Positions 1 to 10,410 are shown, numbered from the stretch's first letter. The stretch is 64,000 bases of DNA from Incurvaria masculella (GCA_946894095.1 OX335644.1:22859595-22923594); one strand, 5' to 3'. The notes: generated from the letters alone by a model not told the origin. Translations and numbers: made by a program.

Positions 1-2
1 TT

Positions 3-626
3 TCTACGACCATCGCAACTGAATCTCAACAACCGCTCAATACCAACAGTAAATATGGAAGATACCCAAAAAAACTGACAGGCGCCTCTTCAAACTCTCT
101 ACCTTCTCCAAGCCGACTGGTCACCGTGGAGGAGTCAGACCATCACCTCCTAAATCACAATAAAAACCGATCAAACAATACTAGCAACACAAACAAACAA
201 AAAAGGCAAAAATCTCAAAATCTCTACATAGCAAGTATCAACGTTAGAACCTTATTATCGGACAGCAAAATAGAAGAATTAAGATACGCTGTTATGTCAA
301 TAAAATGGGATGTTATAGGTTTATGCGAAACGAGAAGAGAAAAGGAAACAATAGAAGAACACACAGATTTTATCTTATTTCATACATCTGGGACGAACGG
401 AAGAAATGGAGTTGGATTCTTGATTAAAAAACATTTAAAGAATAAAATAGTGAATATAAAAAGCTTTTCGGACCGTGTGGCGATACTAGAGATACAAACA
501 TCCGACAACTCTACCTGGTCTCTTGTGCAATCATACGCCCCCACAGAGAAATACACTAAAGAAGAAATAGAACAATTTATGCAACGTTACAATCCGCCTT
601 GGACTCTATTCAAACAAAAAATATAA
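3..626 (+). pseudogene. RTE endonuclease domain, N-terminal part, frameshifted
   Basis: This is the first half of the LINE endonuclease (EEP/AP-endonuclease fold), which nicks target DNA to prime reverse transcription. Motifs in order are ASINVRTL, the catalytic Glu in GLCETR, and the Tyr-containing QSYAPT. The frame is open back to position 3, so the GTG near 126 is not a convincing start. After about 580 this frame no longer resembles the family and stops at 624-626, while the family sequence resumes one base out of phase with LLGDFNAKIG. A one-base deletion (or two-base insertion) between about 579 and 593 explains this. Confidence 0.85.
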
Positions 627-3055
627 TTTTACTCGGAGACTTCAATGCAAAAATAGGAAAAGCACAAAAAAATGAGGGAAAAAACATAGGACAATACGCA
701 TACGGAAAAAGAAGCCCACACGGCCAGAAACTAGTAGAATTTGCAGTCGAAAATGATTACTACTTCATGAACAGCATGTTTCCATGCAAATCACACAAAA
801 AATGGACTTGGCGATCTCTAAACAATCAATATTTTAACGAGATTGACTACATTTTAACGAATCAACCAAGCCATATAAAAACATTCGATATCATCAAAAA
901 CCTGAACTTCAATTCGGATCACAGGATGATTAGATGCGAATTATCCTTGACTTCAAAATCAAAAAGAAGGAAAATAAAGTCTACCGATTACACCAAAGAA
1001 CCTCTGCAGGTTTCAGAATACGACGCTAGATATTGGGACAATAAATTTATAGGAGCTGTTAGTACACATGCTGAAGTACAAAAACAATACGACAAGTTGG
1101 AAATAGAGTTAAAAGAGTTTCTGAAACAGCTCCCAAGAAAAAAGAAACATATTAATAAATATATAAACGAAGAAATAAAAGACCTTTTAGAACAGAGAAA
1201 AGAACTATACAAGCAAAAAAGAACAAAAGAAATAAAAGAAGAAATAACACGAGTAAGCAAAAAAATTAATAGAAATTTTACACAACAAAAACGAAAAATA
1301 CGACAAAGTACCTTCGAAAAATTCGTAGGTAAAGCTGGGGCTATACGAAAAGCTTACAAAGAGTTAAGTGATAAGTCAGAGTGGACAGGAACACTGAAAA
1401 ATAAACAGGGAATTATGCAATCACGACGCCTTGATATAATAAACGAGGCCTCACTATTTTATAAAAATCTCTACACTGCTACAGATAGCGCTTGCTCCTC
1501 CTTATGTACTAACATGAACAAATATAATGCAGCGAATACAATTACAGAAACACCAATCATTCTCAGATCAGAAATCGAACATGCAATAAAATCTCAAAAA
1601 AACGACAAGACTCCAGGAAACGACAACATTGCCAATGAAGTACTGAAAGCGCTATCTACTATCCTTTTGAAACCCCTTGAAGTATTATTCAATAACATAC
1701 TTAGAACCGAAACCACACCAGATCAATGGTCAAAATCTACAATAATACTCCTCTTCAAAAAAGGGGATAGAAGCGACCTAGGAAACTACAGACCAATTAG
1801 TCTCATGACAAATTTATATAAAATTTTTTCAAAGATCATATTGAATAGAATATCAAAGAGTCTCGATGAAAACCAACCGCGCGAACAAGCGGGTTTCCGC
1901 AAGGGTTACTCGACTATAGATCACATACAAGTTATAACGCAACTAATTGAAAAAACCAAGGAATATGGAAAGACGTTATATATGTGCTTCATAGATTACA
2001 CAAAGGCATTCGATTCTCTACACTTCGAAACTATATGGGCATCACTTACACAACAAGGTGTCAACCAGAAGTACGTTAGCTTAATAAAGAGTATATACAC
2101 AAAAGGTCACGCCAAAGTGCGCCTAGAACGCGAGGGTACAGAATTCCCCATACAAAAAGGAGTAAGGCAAGGAGACCCTCTCTCTCCGAAATTGTTTTCA
2201 GCGGTGCTCGAATCCATTTTCAGACATCTAGATTGGGAAACAAAAGGAATACAGGTAGATGGAGAACTACTGAACCACTTGCGATTCGCAGACGACATTG
2301 TGCTTTTCGCAGAAAGCGCCACCGAATTGGAGTGTATGGTGATCGAACTAGCAACGGAAAGTAAAAAAGTGGGATTGTCAATGAATATGTCGAAAACCAA
2401 GATAGTCACAAATGGAATCCCACGGGATATTACAATAGCAAACGAAAACATCGAATATGTAAATGAATATATATATTTAGGTCAGCTAGTATCATTCGGA
2501 AATAATACAGAAAAAGAGATAGAAAGAAGGATAACTCTAGCCTGGAGGAAATATTGGGGATTGAAGGAAATAATGAAAAATAAGGATATGAACATAAACA
2601 TCAAGAAAAAACTCTACGAAGTAGTGATATTGCCATGCCTGACTTATGGTTGCCAGACGTGGTCACTAAGAAAACAAGACGAAGAAAGAATTGCTATCTG
2701 CCAACGCAAAATGGAAAGGAGCATGCTTGGCCTAAAACTATCAGATAAGGTTAAAAACATAAAAATCAGAGAAAAAACTAAATTGATAGATGTAAGGAAA
2801 AGAACACGAAAACTCAAGTGGCAATGGGCAGGACACATTTGTAGGACAAATAATAAGAAATGGACAAAACGTCTAACAGAATGGGTACCAAGAGACAGGA
2901 AAAGGAAAAAAGGAAGACCAAATAAAAGATGGAGAGACATCTTTAACCAGCGATGTGGACCCTTATGGATGCGAGAAGCGCGGGAAAGAGAGGTATGGAA
3001 AGGTTTAGGAGAGGCCTACGCCGCAGAGGCGACTACTACTACTAAAATAAATTAA
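599..3055 (+). CDS. RTE reverse transcriptase with the C-terminal half of the endonuclease
   Basis: The frame begins inside the endonuclease; position 599 is not a true start codon. Residues 12-19 carry LGDFNAKIG and residues near 105-109 carry SDHRM, the D/N and SDH catalytic motifs of the nuclease. The reverse transcriptase domain covers about residues 340-640: GNYRPISL near 390, motif A FIDYTKAFDSL near 464, QGDPLSP near 525 and the catalytic FADD near 562. The C-terminal region has LKWQWAGH and GRPNKRWRDIF near 772, typical of RTE-type elements. No stop interrupts 818 codons. The product would copy its own RNA into the genome by target-primed reverse transcription if the upstream frameshift were absent. 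Confidence 0.92.
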   Translation: MDSIQTKNIILLGDFNAKIGKAQKNEGKNIGQYAYGKRSPHGQKLVEFAVENDYYFMNSMFPCKSHKKWTWRSLNNQYFNEIDYILTNQPSHIKTFDIIKNLNFNSDHRMIRCELSLTSKSKRRKIKSTDYTKEPLQVSEYDARYWDNKFIGAVSTHAEVQKQYDKLEIELKEFLKQLPRKKKHINKYINEEIKDLLEQRKELYKQKRTKEIKEEITRVSKKINRNFTQQKRKIRQSTFEKFVGKAGAIRKAYKELSDKSEWTGTLKNKQGIMQSRRLDIINEASLFYKNLYTATDSACSSLCTNMNKYNAANTITETPIILRSEIEHAIKSQKNDKTPGNDNIANEVLKALSTILLKPLEVLFNNILRTETTPDQWSKSTIILLFKKGDRSDLGNYRPISLMTNLYKIFSKIILNRISKSLDENQPREQAGFRKGYSTIDHIQVITQLIEKTKEYGKTLYMCFIDYTKAFDSLHFETIWASLTQQGVNQKYVSLIKSIYTKGHAKVRLEREGTEFPIQKGVRQGDPLSPKLFSAVLESIFRHLDWETKGIQVDGELLNHLRFADDIVLFAESATELECMVIELATESKKVGLSMNMSKTKIVTNGIPRDITIANENIEYVNEYIYLGQLVSFGNNTEKEIERRITLAWRKYWGLKEIMKNKDMNINIKKKLYEVVILPCLTYGCQTWSLRKQDEERIAICQRKMERSMLGLKLSDKVKNIKIREKTKLIDVRKRTRKLKWQWAGHICRTNNKKWTKRLTEWVPRDRKRKKGRPNKRWRDIFNQRCGPLWMREAREREVWKGLGEAYAAEATTTTKIN

Positions 3056-3159
3056 CTTACATATACATTCATTTATAATCATACATGTAACCATTAACAC
3101 CTATAATACCATAAAATAGTTTAATCTTATATGTCAAGATCAAATTGTAGCAGAAATAA

Positions 3160-3285
3160 AGGCTATTTTTATTTATTTTTTTTTATTTTTATATATATTA
3201 ATATATTATAATAAATAAATATATATATATATATGTATATAATATATATAATAATAATAATATATATATATATATTTTTTGCAAG
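3160..3285. repeat. AT-rich simple repeat at the LINE 3' end
   Basis: T-rich sequence passes into (TA)n and (TAA)n runs directly after the LINE 3' UTR. RTE elements commonly end in a short microsatellite, so this is probably the element's tail extended by replication slippage. Confidence 0.7.
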
Positions 3286-3534
3286 GATGTGTGTAAAAAG
3301 TGATATTTACATAAGATCAACTGTTTGCGCAAGGCATGCTCCCATGCTTATTATTATCTGACAAACGGTAGCCTTATTTATAAATTTATCGTATGACATT
3401 AATTACATAACTACTAAGAAGTCCTCGCCAATACAGCAACAGCTTGTAACTTTCTATATTTAGGGAGTTCCAGCAGAATTAGCGGCGAATAGACTGTGGC
3501 GCAATCTAGTTTGGCGCAAACGTCCACTTTAGAA

Positions 3535-3760
3535 CGGCCCGTAAGCTCAGTTTCCATATAAAGGTAGTTTACTAAACATTTGAAACATACTGTTTTATTT
3601 TTAGGTCAAATAACAGGAAAAAGAATGTCTTTCAAAAATGTGCAGACATAGATATTTGTTGCTTGATATTAAATCCGAACTATCAAGCAAATTGGAACAG
3701 TGGTTTTTAAATTATTAGTCAACTAAGTTTGTAAGGGGAGCGTAATTTTCTGATTCTTAC
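3535..3760. repeat. Foldback repeat, copy 1
   Basis: It starts with CGGCCCGTAAGC and a GTAGTTTACTAA motif. It ends with the approximate inverse (TTGGAACAGTGG, then ATTAGTCAACTAAG). The same arms recur at 4330-4670, and fragments occur near 36040-36180 and 40850-41035. This is the structure of a small non-autonomous hairpin element. Its right end abuts the TTAA-flanked MITE. Confidence 0.6.
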
Positions 3761-4327
3761 TTAAGGTGGCCCAACCCGCTCAACTCCCCATACAAGCGGG
3801 GAAAGAAGATCACGCCCATATTTCTTATCAGAGATCCCAAATTTTGCTTAAAATTGCTTGATTTGATCGAACTAGATGTCCGATGACCGTTGGCATTGTA
3901 AAATTGTGTTTGGTTTCTAAGTTATAAGGTCCAAAAGTTCTACTTTTTCGCGCGTTTTATACAATAATTTTGGTGGTTTATTACGCAATGTAGTAAGAAA
4001 ATCTTATAAAGATTAGTCATCAGACATAGCTTATTTAATCAAGATTTATAATTTATTTTGGTTTTTCTTTTAATTAACTTAATCTATTAGATTTCTGACT
4101 ACAGCGGTCGTGGTTTATTTTTAGCTATAAGTCGTTTTGAAATCAAAATTTTCGTAAATCTTACCAAATCATACACTATGCACATTGTCTTTTTTGTGGA
4201 CATGTTGCATCTTCCTCATAACGGAGCCTGTCTTTTTCTTTGAAACAGAGAAGGTCCCAGAGCGCAACAGCACGGTTCTGTACAGTGCCCGCGAATGAGT
4301 TAGTCCCGCCGGGTTGGGCCACCTTAA
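3761..4327. mobile_element. TTAA-flanked MITE, copy 1 (567 bp)
   Basis: The left end reads TTAAGGTGGCCCAACCCG and the right end is its exact inverse complement, an 18-bp terminal inverted repeat including the TTAA. A second copy lies at 41563-42112 with the same ends and a largely similar interior. TTAA at both borders is the target preference of piggyBac-type transposases, so this is plausibly a piggyBac-mobilised non-autonomous element. No transposase is encoded, and the superfamily is inferred from the TTAA alone. Confidence 0.8.
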
Positions 4328-4329
4328 GG

Positions 4330-4670
4330 TCGGCCCGTAAGCACCTGAAAATTTCGCCTCCCATACAAACGTAGTTTACTAATGATTTGAAAACCACTGT
4401 TCCAACTTACTTGATATTTGGTATCTAATATTAGGCTACAAATATCTGTGTCTGCATGCCTTTGTTTTTTCGGTAAATGTATTCTGGGTCAAACCACAGA
4501 GAAAACAAAATTCGTATGAAGATTTTCTTTTTTCATCATTTCATTGCATGCAGACACAGATATTTGTTACCTGATATTAGATATTAAATATCAATTTAAT
4601 TGGAATAGCGGTTTCCAAATGATTAGTAAACTACGTTTATATGGGGAGCATAGCTTACGGGGATTGCCGG
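4330..4670. mobile_element. Foldback repeat, copy 2, with long inverted arms
   Basis: The left arm (about 4333-4465) and right arm (about 4545-4665) are inverted copies of each other. One runs from CGGCCCGTAAGC to ATCTGTGTCTGCATGC, the other from GCATGCAGACACAGATATTT to GGGGAGCATAGCTTACGGG. This gives a hairpin of about 120-bp arms around an 80-bp loop. It is homologous to 3535-3760. Confidence 0.7.
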
Positions 4671-4847
4671 TGGTGGGTCCCCACTGTTATCCCATTGTCT
4701 GCCTAGCATGAGAGGAATGAGAAGTCAACTTAAGCCTCGAGTTAGATAGAGATGGAACAACACACCCGATGTGATTTTTTTCTAATCTCTATAAGAACAT
4801 GTGTAATGCGTATTTGTAAAATATTTATGATTCTTCTTCGACATCAA

Positions 4848-4970
4848 GTGCGTCGGCGGAAAGCAATGGTTCCGCACCGCTAAGGGAGGACTGCAGAAAA
4901 AATGGAGAGACGTATGTCCAGCAGTGGACGCAAACACGCTGACTGAACGACTGACTGACTTATGATTTTC
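4848..4970 (+). mobile_element. LINE (RTE/BovB-like) 3'-end fragment
   Basis: The segment around GACGTATGTCCAGCAGTGG, followed by a short CTGA-type repeat, is the characteristic 3' tail of lepidopteran RTE/BovB LINEs. No coding sequence remains. A related tail occurs near 43290-43345. Confidence 0.6.
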
Positions 4971-5044
4971 TAGTTTTTCTCAAATAGAGCATGTGTTGAA
5001 GGCTGGTGACCTAGAATGTAGGATAAACCCGGACAGTCATATTT

Positions 5045-5165
5045 TTTTCTGGTAAATAAAAGGCGACTCTTTGATTCTTTCCCCATATTTTTTTTTCTTT
5101 TCCTAATTATTTCATTGTAAAACTTGAAACACAACTTCAGACAATTATTTTGAAGCTTCGTGGCG
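5045..5165. repeat. Dispersed repeat shared with 62127-62247
   Basis: Both places share a GGTAAATAA start, a middle part containing TTTTCCT, and an AAAACACAACTTCAGA block ending in TATTTTGAAG. The matched length is about 115 bp. The element class is unknown. Confidence 0.5.
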
Positions 5166-5407
5166 ATTTAGAGATGTTTTTGAGTAAAATAACAAACTTA
5201 CCCTGTTACTAATAAACCCAGATCATCGTCTGAACAGTTATACAATGTTTTGTCCTTTGCATTGACATGCAGTTTCGAATTCGAGAGAAAGGAATAAAAC
5301 ATTGTATAACTGTATAAATGTTGTATAAATGTTGTGTGAAAAAATGTTTGTCTACTCCGTCATTTGACTGGTGTGTCCTTACATTCTTAAGTCTATGGTC
5401 TGCGCAG

Positions 5408-7344
5408 TGACATCGCGAGCTCGCCCGCGCCACTGCCGTGGTCTTGCTGCGGCGCGGTCGAGAGCTGTACGCCAGACCGGACGTACGCGCAGGTAAACTT
5501 GTTGCAGCAGGAACCTGCACTCAAATGATACTTTAACATCGAGTTGAACCTTGTTATTTCGTTACCGCTACAAGCTGCAATTAAAACTAGTTAAACAAGT
5601 TAGAACAAGGTGTTCTATAGCACTAGATGGCTGCACAGTTATAAATTATGTATTGTTCTTTGAAAGTTGAAACATTGTTAAGTTATTAGTTCTAAAACTT
5701 ACTTTTCGCTGCAGCTCTAGTTGGAACGTTGTTTTTTCATCTCTATACAAGCTGCAGTTAGAACCTTGTTCCGAAACTTTTCGCTGCAGCTCCAGATGGA
5801 ACCTTGTTATTTCATTTCCGATACAAGTTGCAGTTAGAACCTTGTTCCGAAACTTTTCGCTACAGCTCCAGATGGAACCTTGTTATTTCATTTCCGATAC
5901 AAGTTGCAGTTAGAACCTTGGTCCGAAACTTTTCGCTGCAGCTCCAGATGGAACCTTGTTATTTCATTTCCGATACAAGTTGCAGTTAGAACCTTGTTCG
6001 GAAACTTTTTGCTACAGCACCAGATGGAACCTTGTTATTTCATTTCCGATACAAGCTGCAGTTAGAACCTTGTTCCGAAACGTTTTGCTACAGTACCAGA
6101 TGGAACCTTGTTATTTCATTTCCGATACAATTTGCAGTTAGAACCTTGTTCCGAAACTTTTTGCTACAGCACCAGATGGAACCTTGTTATTTCATTTCCG
6201 ATACAAGTTGCAGTTAGAACCTTGTTCCGAAACGTTTTGCTACAGCACCAGATGGAACCTTGTTATTTCATTTCCGATACAAGCTGCAGTTAGAACCTTG
6301 TTCCGAAACTTTTTGCTACAGCACCAGATGGAACCTTGTTATTTCATTTCCGATACAAGTTGCAGTTAGAGCCTTGTTCCGAAACTTTTCGCTGCAGCTC
6401 CAGATGGAACCTTGTTATTTCATTTCCGATACAAGTTGCAGTTAGAACCTTGTTCCGAACCGTTTCGCTACCGCTCTAGATTGAATCTTTTTTTTTCATT
6501 CCTGCTAAAAGATGCTGCTCGAATCCATGTTTGTCATCCAGTCCACAGCCAGGCAATATAAGGAAGGTTATGGTATGGCACTTATTTCTCATGAGGTGTG
6601 GTTGGGCTAATATCGTGACAGCAAGTGTGATAGATGAACTTTCGAAACTTTTCGCAGCAGCTCCAGTTATAAAGGTGACATTTTAACAGCCTCAAGCTAC
6701 AGTTAGAACTTTGTACCGAATCTTTTAAATACAGCTACAATTATTTTTTATGTGACTGGACATGGATGGCTAATACCACAAGTTCTGTCATGGTATTAGC
6801 CCAACACACCACATGGGAACTAGGTGCCATGCCAGGACCTTCCTTATATTGCTCGGCTACATTGAACTGGATGGAAAACACGGACAATATTCATTGCCGC
6901 TTCGACCATCGTTCATCCAATGCGATGGTACCAACCCGGGCGGGATAAACCCTACCACCTAGTAAGTAAGGAAGGGGACCTACAGCTTAACGTGGAATCC
7001 GAACCACGGCCAGCCTCTTTCAACGGTCTGGTCACCCATCCAAGACCAGACCGGACCCAGCGTTGCTTAACTTCGGAGAGCGATCGCCGAAGTGTCACGC
7101 CACTGGGCCACTGAGCCTCGATCATTATAATGATACGTAGTACCAATTACAAGAAACACGTCCAACGGTACATTTACCATAATAGTTTGAATGATTTCAG
7201 GGTTGTTCCGAAGCCATCTCAGCGTGGTTGAGTGGCAACCAGACCATGATCTACACTTCGCTAGCGGTGCTGCACGTCATTCTGCTGTCCTGCTCCCTCA
7301 TCAAACGGGCCACCATAGCGCCTTCTCTAGCGCACCGACCATAG
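5408..7344 (+). CDS. Tetraspanin, last two standard coding exons (5' part outside window)
   Basis: Tetraspanins are four-pass membrane proteins that organise membrane microdomains. Exon 5408-5492 (acceptor AG at 5406-5407, donor GTAAAC at 5493) encodes the end of the large extracellular loop, with LPWSCCGAVESC matching the P-x-S-C-C motif. Exon 7201-7344 (acceptor TTTCAG, phase 0) begins GCSEAISAWLSGN, the conserved GC plus WL segment. It continues with a hydrophobic stretch of about 18 residues (the fourth membrane segment), a basic tail LIKRAT, and stops at TAG 7342-7344. The CCG motif and first three membrane segments must lie upstream; the first exon here enters in phase 2. The 1.7-kb intron holds a minisatellite and two SINE pieces. 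The family call rests on Cys motifs and exon phases; the subfamily is not assigned. Confidence 0.75.
5545..6490. repeat. 76-bp minisatellite array inside the tetraspanin intron
   Basis: About ten tandem units of 76 bp carry the blocks GCAGTTAGAACCTTGTTCCG, GCTACAGCTCCAGATGGAAC and CATTTCCGATACAAG. Core units at 5755-6460 differ by only a few bases, while both flanks (5545-5755 and about 6640-6740) hold degenerate units. The monomer is clearly homologous to the 69-bp monomer at 10607-16345. The overlapping 61-residue ORFs at 76-bp spacing are a by-product of repetition. Confidence 0.95.
6510..6612 (+). mobile_element. 5S-derived SINE, internal fragment
   Basis: Sequence with GCAATATAAGGAAGGTTATGG and GGGCTAATATCGTGACAG matches the 3' half of the 5S-headed SINE at 10030-10410 in the same orientation. 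It lies between degenerate minisatellite units. Confidence 0.6.
6744..7117 (-). mobile_element. SINE with a 5S rRNA-derived head (full length)
   Basis: Read on the minus strand from 7117, the first 80 bp contain GAAGTTAAGCAACGCTGGGT and CTTGGATGGGTGACC, the internal promoter region of 5S rRNA. A unique body follows (GGTACCATCGCATTGGATG, GGGCTAATACCATGACAG), then a 3' end GCCATCCATGTCCAGTCACA with an A-run. This is the SINE3 arrangement, transcribed by RNA polymerase III from a 5S-type internal promoter. Its 3' end faces the 76-bp array. Other copies are at 10030-10410, 30902-31283 and 37349-37625, with fragments elsewhere. Confidence 0.85.
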
Positions 7345-7412
7345 CGACGACCGCGCCGCTCTGCCAACGACGGTGAGTAGTTCATTTAAAGCATCGATGA
7401 TTTGAACTATAA

Positions 7413-7650
7413 CAATGGCGAAGAAAACTCAAAGCTTATTGTAGATGTCACATGAGCGAACTCACCTTAGAAACGACAAAACTGTCGTTCCTGTCAAATT
7501 TAATTTACGAGTTTTTAAATTAAAGATGTACTCCATGATGTAGTCAGAATAATGTTTAGAGGAAAAGAGAGAACTTTGTTTGTCTTCAAACTAATTTTGA
7601 TGTAATTGACCAAAAAAAAAGAATTAAACGCAATATTATAGGTTATTTTT
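7413..7650. repeat. Dispersed repeat shared with 39661-39920
   Basis: Blocks GAAGAAAACTCAAAGCTTAT, TTTGTCTTCAAACTA and AATATTATAGGTTAT occur in the same order in both places. The copy at 39661-40131 looks complete with inverted ends; this one is the left half. It lies just 3' of the tetraspanin stop exon. Confidence 0.6.
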
Positions 7651-8177
7651 TGGTGGTGGTGTCAAACTATAAAAAAAAATGCTTACTTTTTTTCGATATA
7701 GCTGTATACCTCGCAAACGACTCACCGACGGGAGTGAGATTCAAGAGTGCATACGAGTTGCACTCAACAATCGAACACGAGACGTTCTCACACAAGTTTG
7801 TCAATGTTTGTCAATATGAAGAACTCACGAGATCCACGTTGCCTGTGATTTATAGTCACCTGTGACTCACCAGTGAGTGACAGGTAAACTTGAAACAAAG
7901 ACGAATGTGAATCTCGTGAGTAGACCCACAGGTACATACTCATGTGAGAAATTCTCGTGTTCGTTCAGTGAGTTTAGAGGACTGCGCGTCTACTCATGAG
8001 ATACTCATCTTTGAGTCATTGGAGTCACAGGACTTTCTTCGTGCCTGACATTTCATGAGTACGAAATTGTGATTTTGTGACTCAATTTCATGAGCAGACC
8101 CCTGCACTTCGCAAATTATATATTTGCACTGCCCCAATCGGGCGACCGTACTTAAGTCGCGCGAATTTCTCTTGCAG

Positions 8178-8317
8178 CGCGCAGCGCGCTCGGGCGGTGG
8201 CGGTCGGACCGCGTGTCGCCGCAGCCGGGCGCGGTGGCGGCGGCGGAGCGCGGCGATGACGTCATCATGCTCGTGCTGGGACGCGGCAAGCTCAGCTGGC
8301 TCGGCGGCCTCAAGTGA
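8178..8317 (+). CDS. Possible 3' exon of the tetraspanin gene (UTR exon or readthrough extension)
   Basis: Past the tetraspanin stop at 7342 the same exon runs 28 more bases to a strong donor, GTGAGT at 7373. The next good acceptor is CTCTTGCAG at 8177. The new exon (140 bp, very GC-rich) is open in exactly the phase left by the first exon. It encodes 45 codons including ERGDDVIMLVLGRGKLSWLG before TGA at 8315-8317. With the first exon's 3' remainder that is a 55-codon open extension interrupted only by the TAG. It may be an ordinary spliced 3' UTR, or a stop-codon readthrough extension. The splice-site call is firmer than the coding call. Confidence 0.45.
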
Positions 8318-10029
8318 CGGACATACCGCCCAACATTAATTTCCACTGCCATTTACTGTATGCTTAAGGTTATCGTTAACGTAGGGGACTGAGTACTATG
8401 GTGTCAAAATTATAAAACATTTTAGAATGTACAAATTACGAAAATATACAGTTTTGATACACACATTACCCTCTAAAACCCTAGGACAACGTATCTCATA
8501 AAACTTGCGTATTAAAATCGTCCGCCTTAAGGTAGGCTTTAGTTGATTCGTACGAATAATAAGATTTTATGTAAAAATGTTTTACACGAATGGTAACTAT
8601 ACAGGGGTTAATCGGCTTATGTTCCAAATAACCATGTTTAGTATATCCTGTAAATTAATGAAAAACATGAGAAAAAAACTTAGCACGATACGACACAGCG
8701 AACCGACTTGCCGGCGCTACCGTTCTTCTCTCTGCTGCTCCGCCCCCACACAAACGTGTTTCCGTTTCTACTACCATCATTCCATCCTCGCTGCGGCAAA
8801 CGAAAGAACGGCAGGAGACAAAATATGGAATAGATGAAATCAAATTCACAGCTGGACCTTCCTAAAGGTAAGCATCATTAGACAGACAACATTGAAGTTA
8901 GCTGAAGAATATTACACGCAGGCACTCTAAAAAAAAATACACTATTTGAGATAAACACAAAATAGTGCATTCAGAATGTAAAACCACAAAATAAAAGGTT
9001 TTAAAGCTTCCATTTATTCATTCATAAGAGGCTTTTACTCAATAAAAAAAATTAACTTCAAAATAAGAGGTTTATTGGAATTATTATTATATTTTGAAGC
9101 TACAATTTCTTCATTCATAACAGGCTAATATTTTTCCTCAACACAATGAATGCTAAGTTTAGTTCTTACTTAGTAAATAATGTAAACTTCAGAACAAAAT
9201 GTTTATTAAAATTATTATTATATTTAAAAGCTTACATTTCTCCATTCATAAGAGGTTACTATGTTTTCCGCCGACACAATTACTGCTAAATTTAACTTAA
9301 GGAACTATGTGCTTAACATGTATGAACCCTAAGGGGTCCTTAATCCACATAAGTGTTTCTAAGTAGGTACCGATTTCGTCACCATCAATTTTAATAATAA
9401 CTATTGCAAAATGTGTCAATATGTAAGGTTTTTTATTGTAATTAAGTGCAATTTTTATGAAGATTAAATGTTTTGATTAACTAATGTTGTTTTTAATCTT
9501 ATTTTTATGCAAATGAATTTTTCAAATGTGCCTTCATGACCCACTCCGAAACTGTAAGACAGCGATAAACAGTCAAAGTAGTCATGGGGCCCAAAACTAC
9601 AACACCTTTGAAAAAATCTGTTTTGTGACCGAGGATCAAACTCGTTGATTTTGACAAAAATGACGCATCCTTTGTTAGTGTCACTCATAAGGAACACATT
9701 CTGTGAAGTAAATATCAAACGGCAAACTTAAGGAAAGTGTTGATCTTTTTCATAAAATAGTTCATATTTTAAAGTATTCAAATTATTCCAAACTAAAAAA
9801 ATCTAATTATGCAGCTTTATGTAGTTTTCACCAAAGACAGTGCGGTTTGTTAGACTTAGATATATATTATGTATATATTATGGTCTTAGCCTTCCATGTC
9901 CAGATAAAAAAAAGTGACCCTTTGGGAAATATCACGCTCGAATTAGTGGCAGATCTCTTTACAGTTTGAGTTTTTCCGACAGTAAGAGGAAACTTTCCAA
10001 TAAACCATTTCCTCTATCGGCTTATTTAA
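8318..10029. other. Intergenic spacer with a diverged ~131-bp tandem repeat
   Basis: No gene is recognised. Positions 8985-9310 hold about 2.5 diverged tandem units of roughly 131 bp, recognisable by repeated TTATTCATTCATAAGAGG-like and ATTATTATTATAT blocks. A short SINE-tail relic with AGCCTTCCATGTCCAG lies near 9885-9925. Confidence 0.55.
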
Positions 10030-10410
10030 GCCTCAGTGGCCCAGTGGCGCGACATTCCAGCGATCGCTCTCCGAAGTTAAGCAACGCTGGGTCCGGTCTG
10101 GTCTTGGATGGGTGACCATTCGACCGTTAAGAGAGGCTGGCCGTGGTTCAGATTCTACGTTAAACTGTAGGTCCCCTTCCTTACTTACTAGGTGGTAGGG
10201 TTAATCGCCCGTGTTGGTACCATCGCATTGGATGAACGATGGTCGAAGCGGCAATGAAAATTTTCCGTGTTTTCCATCCAGTTCAATGTAGCCGTGCAAT
10301 ATAAGGAAGGTCCTGGCATGGCACCTAGTTCCCATGTGGTGTGCTGGGCTAATACCATGACAGAAGGTGTGGTATTAGCCATCCATGTTCAGTCACATAA
10401 AAAAAAAATG
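10030..10410 (+). mobile_element. SINE with a 5S rRNA-derived head (full length)
   Basis: It begins GCCTCAGTGGCCCAGTGG. The 5S block follows at about 10062-10118 with TCCGAAGTTAAGCAACGCTG and TCTTGGATGGGTGACC, then the family-specific body, then a tail with CAGTCACATA and an A-run near 10400. It is the inverted counterpart of 6744-7117, and again its 3' end points toward a minisatellite array, the one starting at 10607. Confidence 0.88.

Larger units (their letters stand above)
1..3165 (+). mobile_element. RTE-clade non-LTR retrotransposon (LINE), nearly intact, 5' end outside window
   Basis: This element encodes an apurinic-like endonuclease followed by a reverse transcriptase, the architecture of RTE/BovB LINEs. 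The endonuclease frame is open from position 3 with no stop, so the element probably begins left of the window. The coding part ends at 3055 and a short 3' UTR follows, ending near 3165 in an A/T-rich simple repeat after an AATAAA-like motif. Only one lesion is visible: the frame shifts by one base between about 579 and 593. All catalytic motifs are readable, which implies a fairly recent insertion. It lies in what is probably an upstream intron of the tetraspanin gene. Clade assignment rests on domain order and the C-terminal GRPNKRW region; other RTE-like clades are not excluded. Confidence 0.9.

Noticed and set aside
5804..6445. Overlapping 61-residue ORFs every 76 bp
   Set aside because: These are by-products of the 76-bp intronic minisatellite.
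10062..10118. A 5S rRNA gene
   Set aside because: Only about 55 bases of 5S-like sequence are present, fused to SINE body sequence; the rest of the 120-base rRNA is missing.
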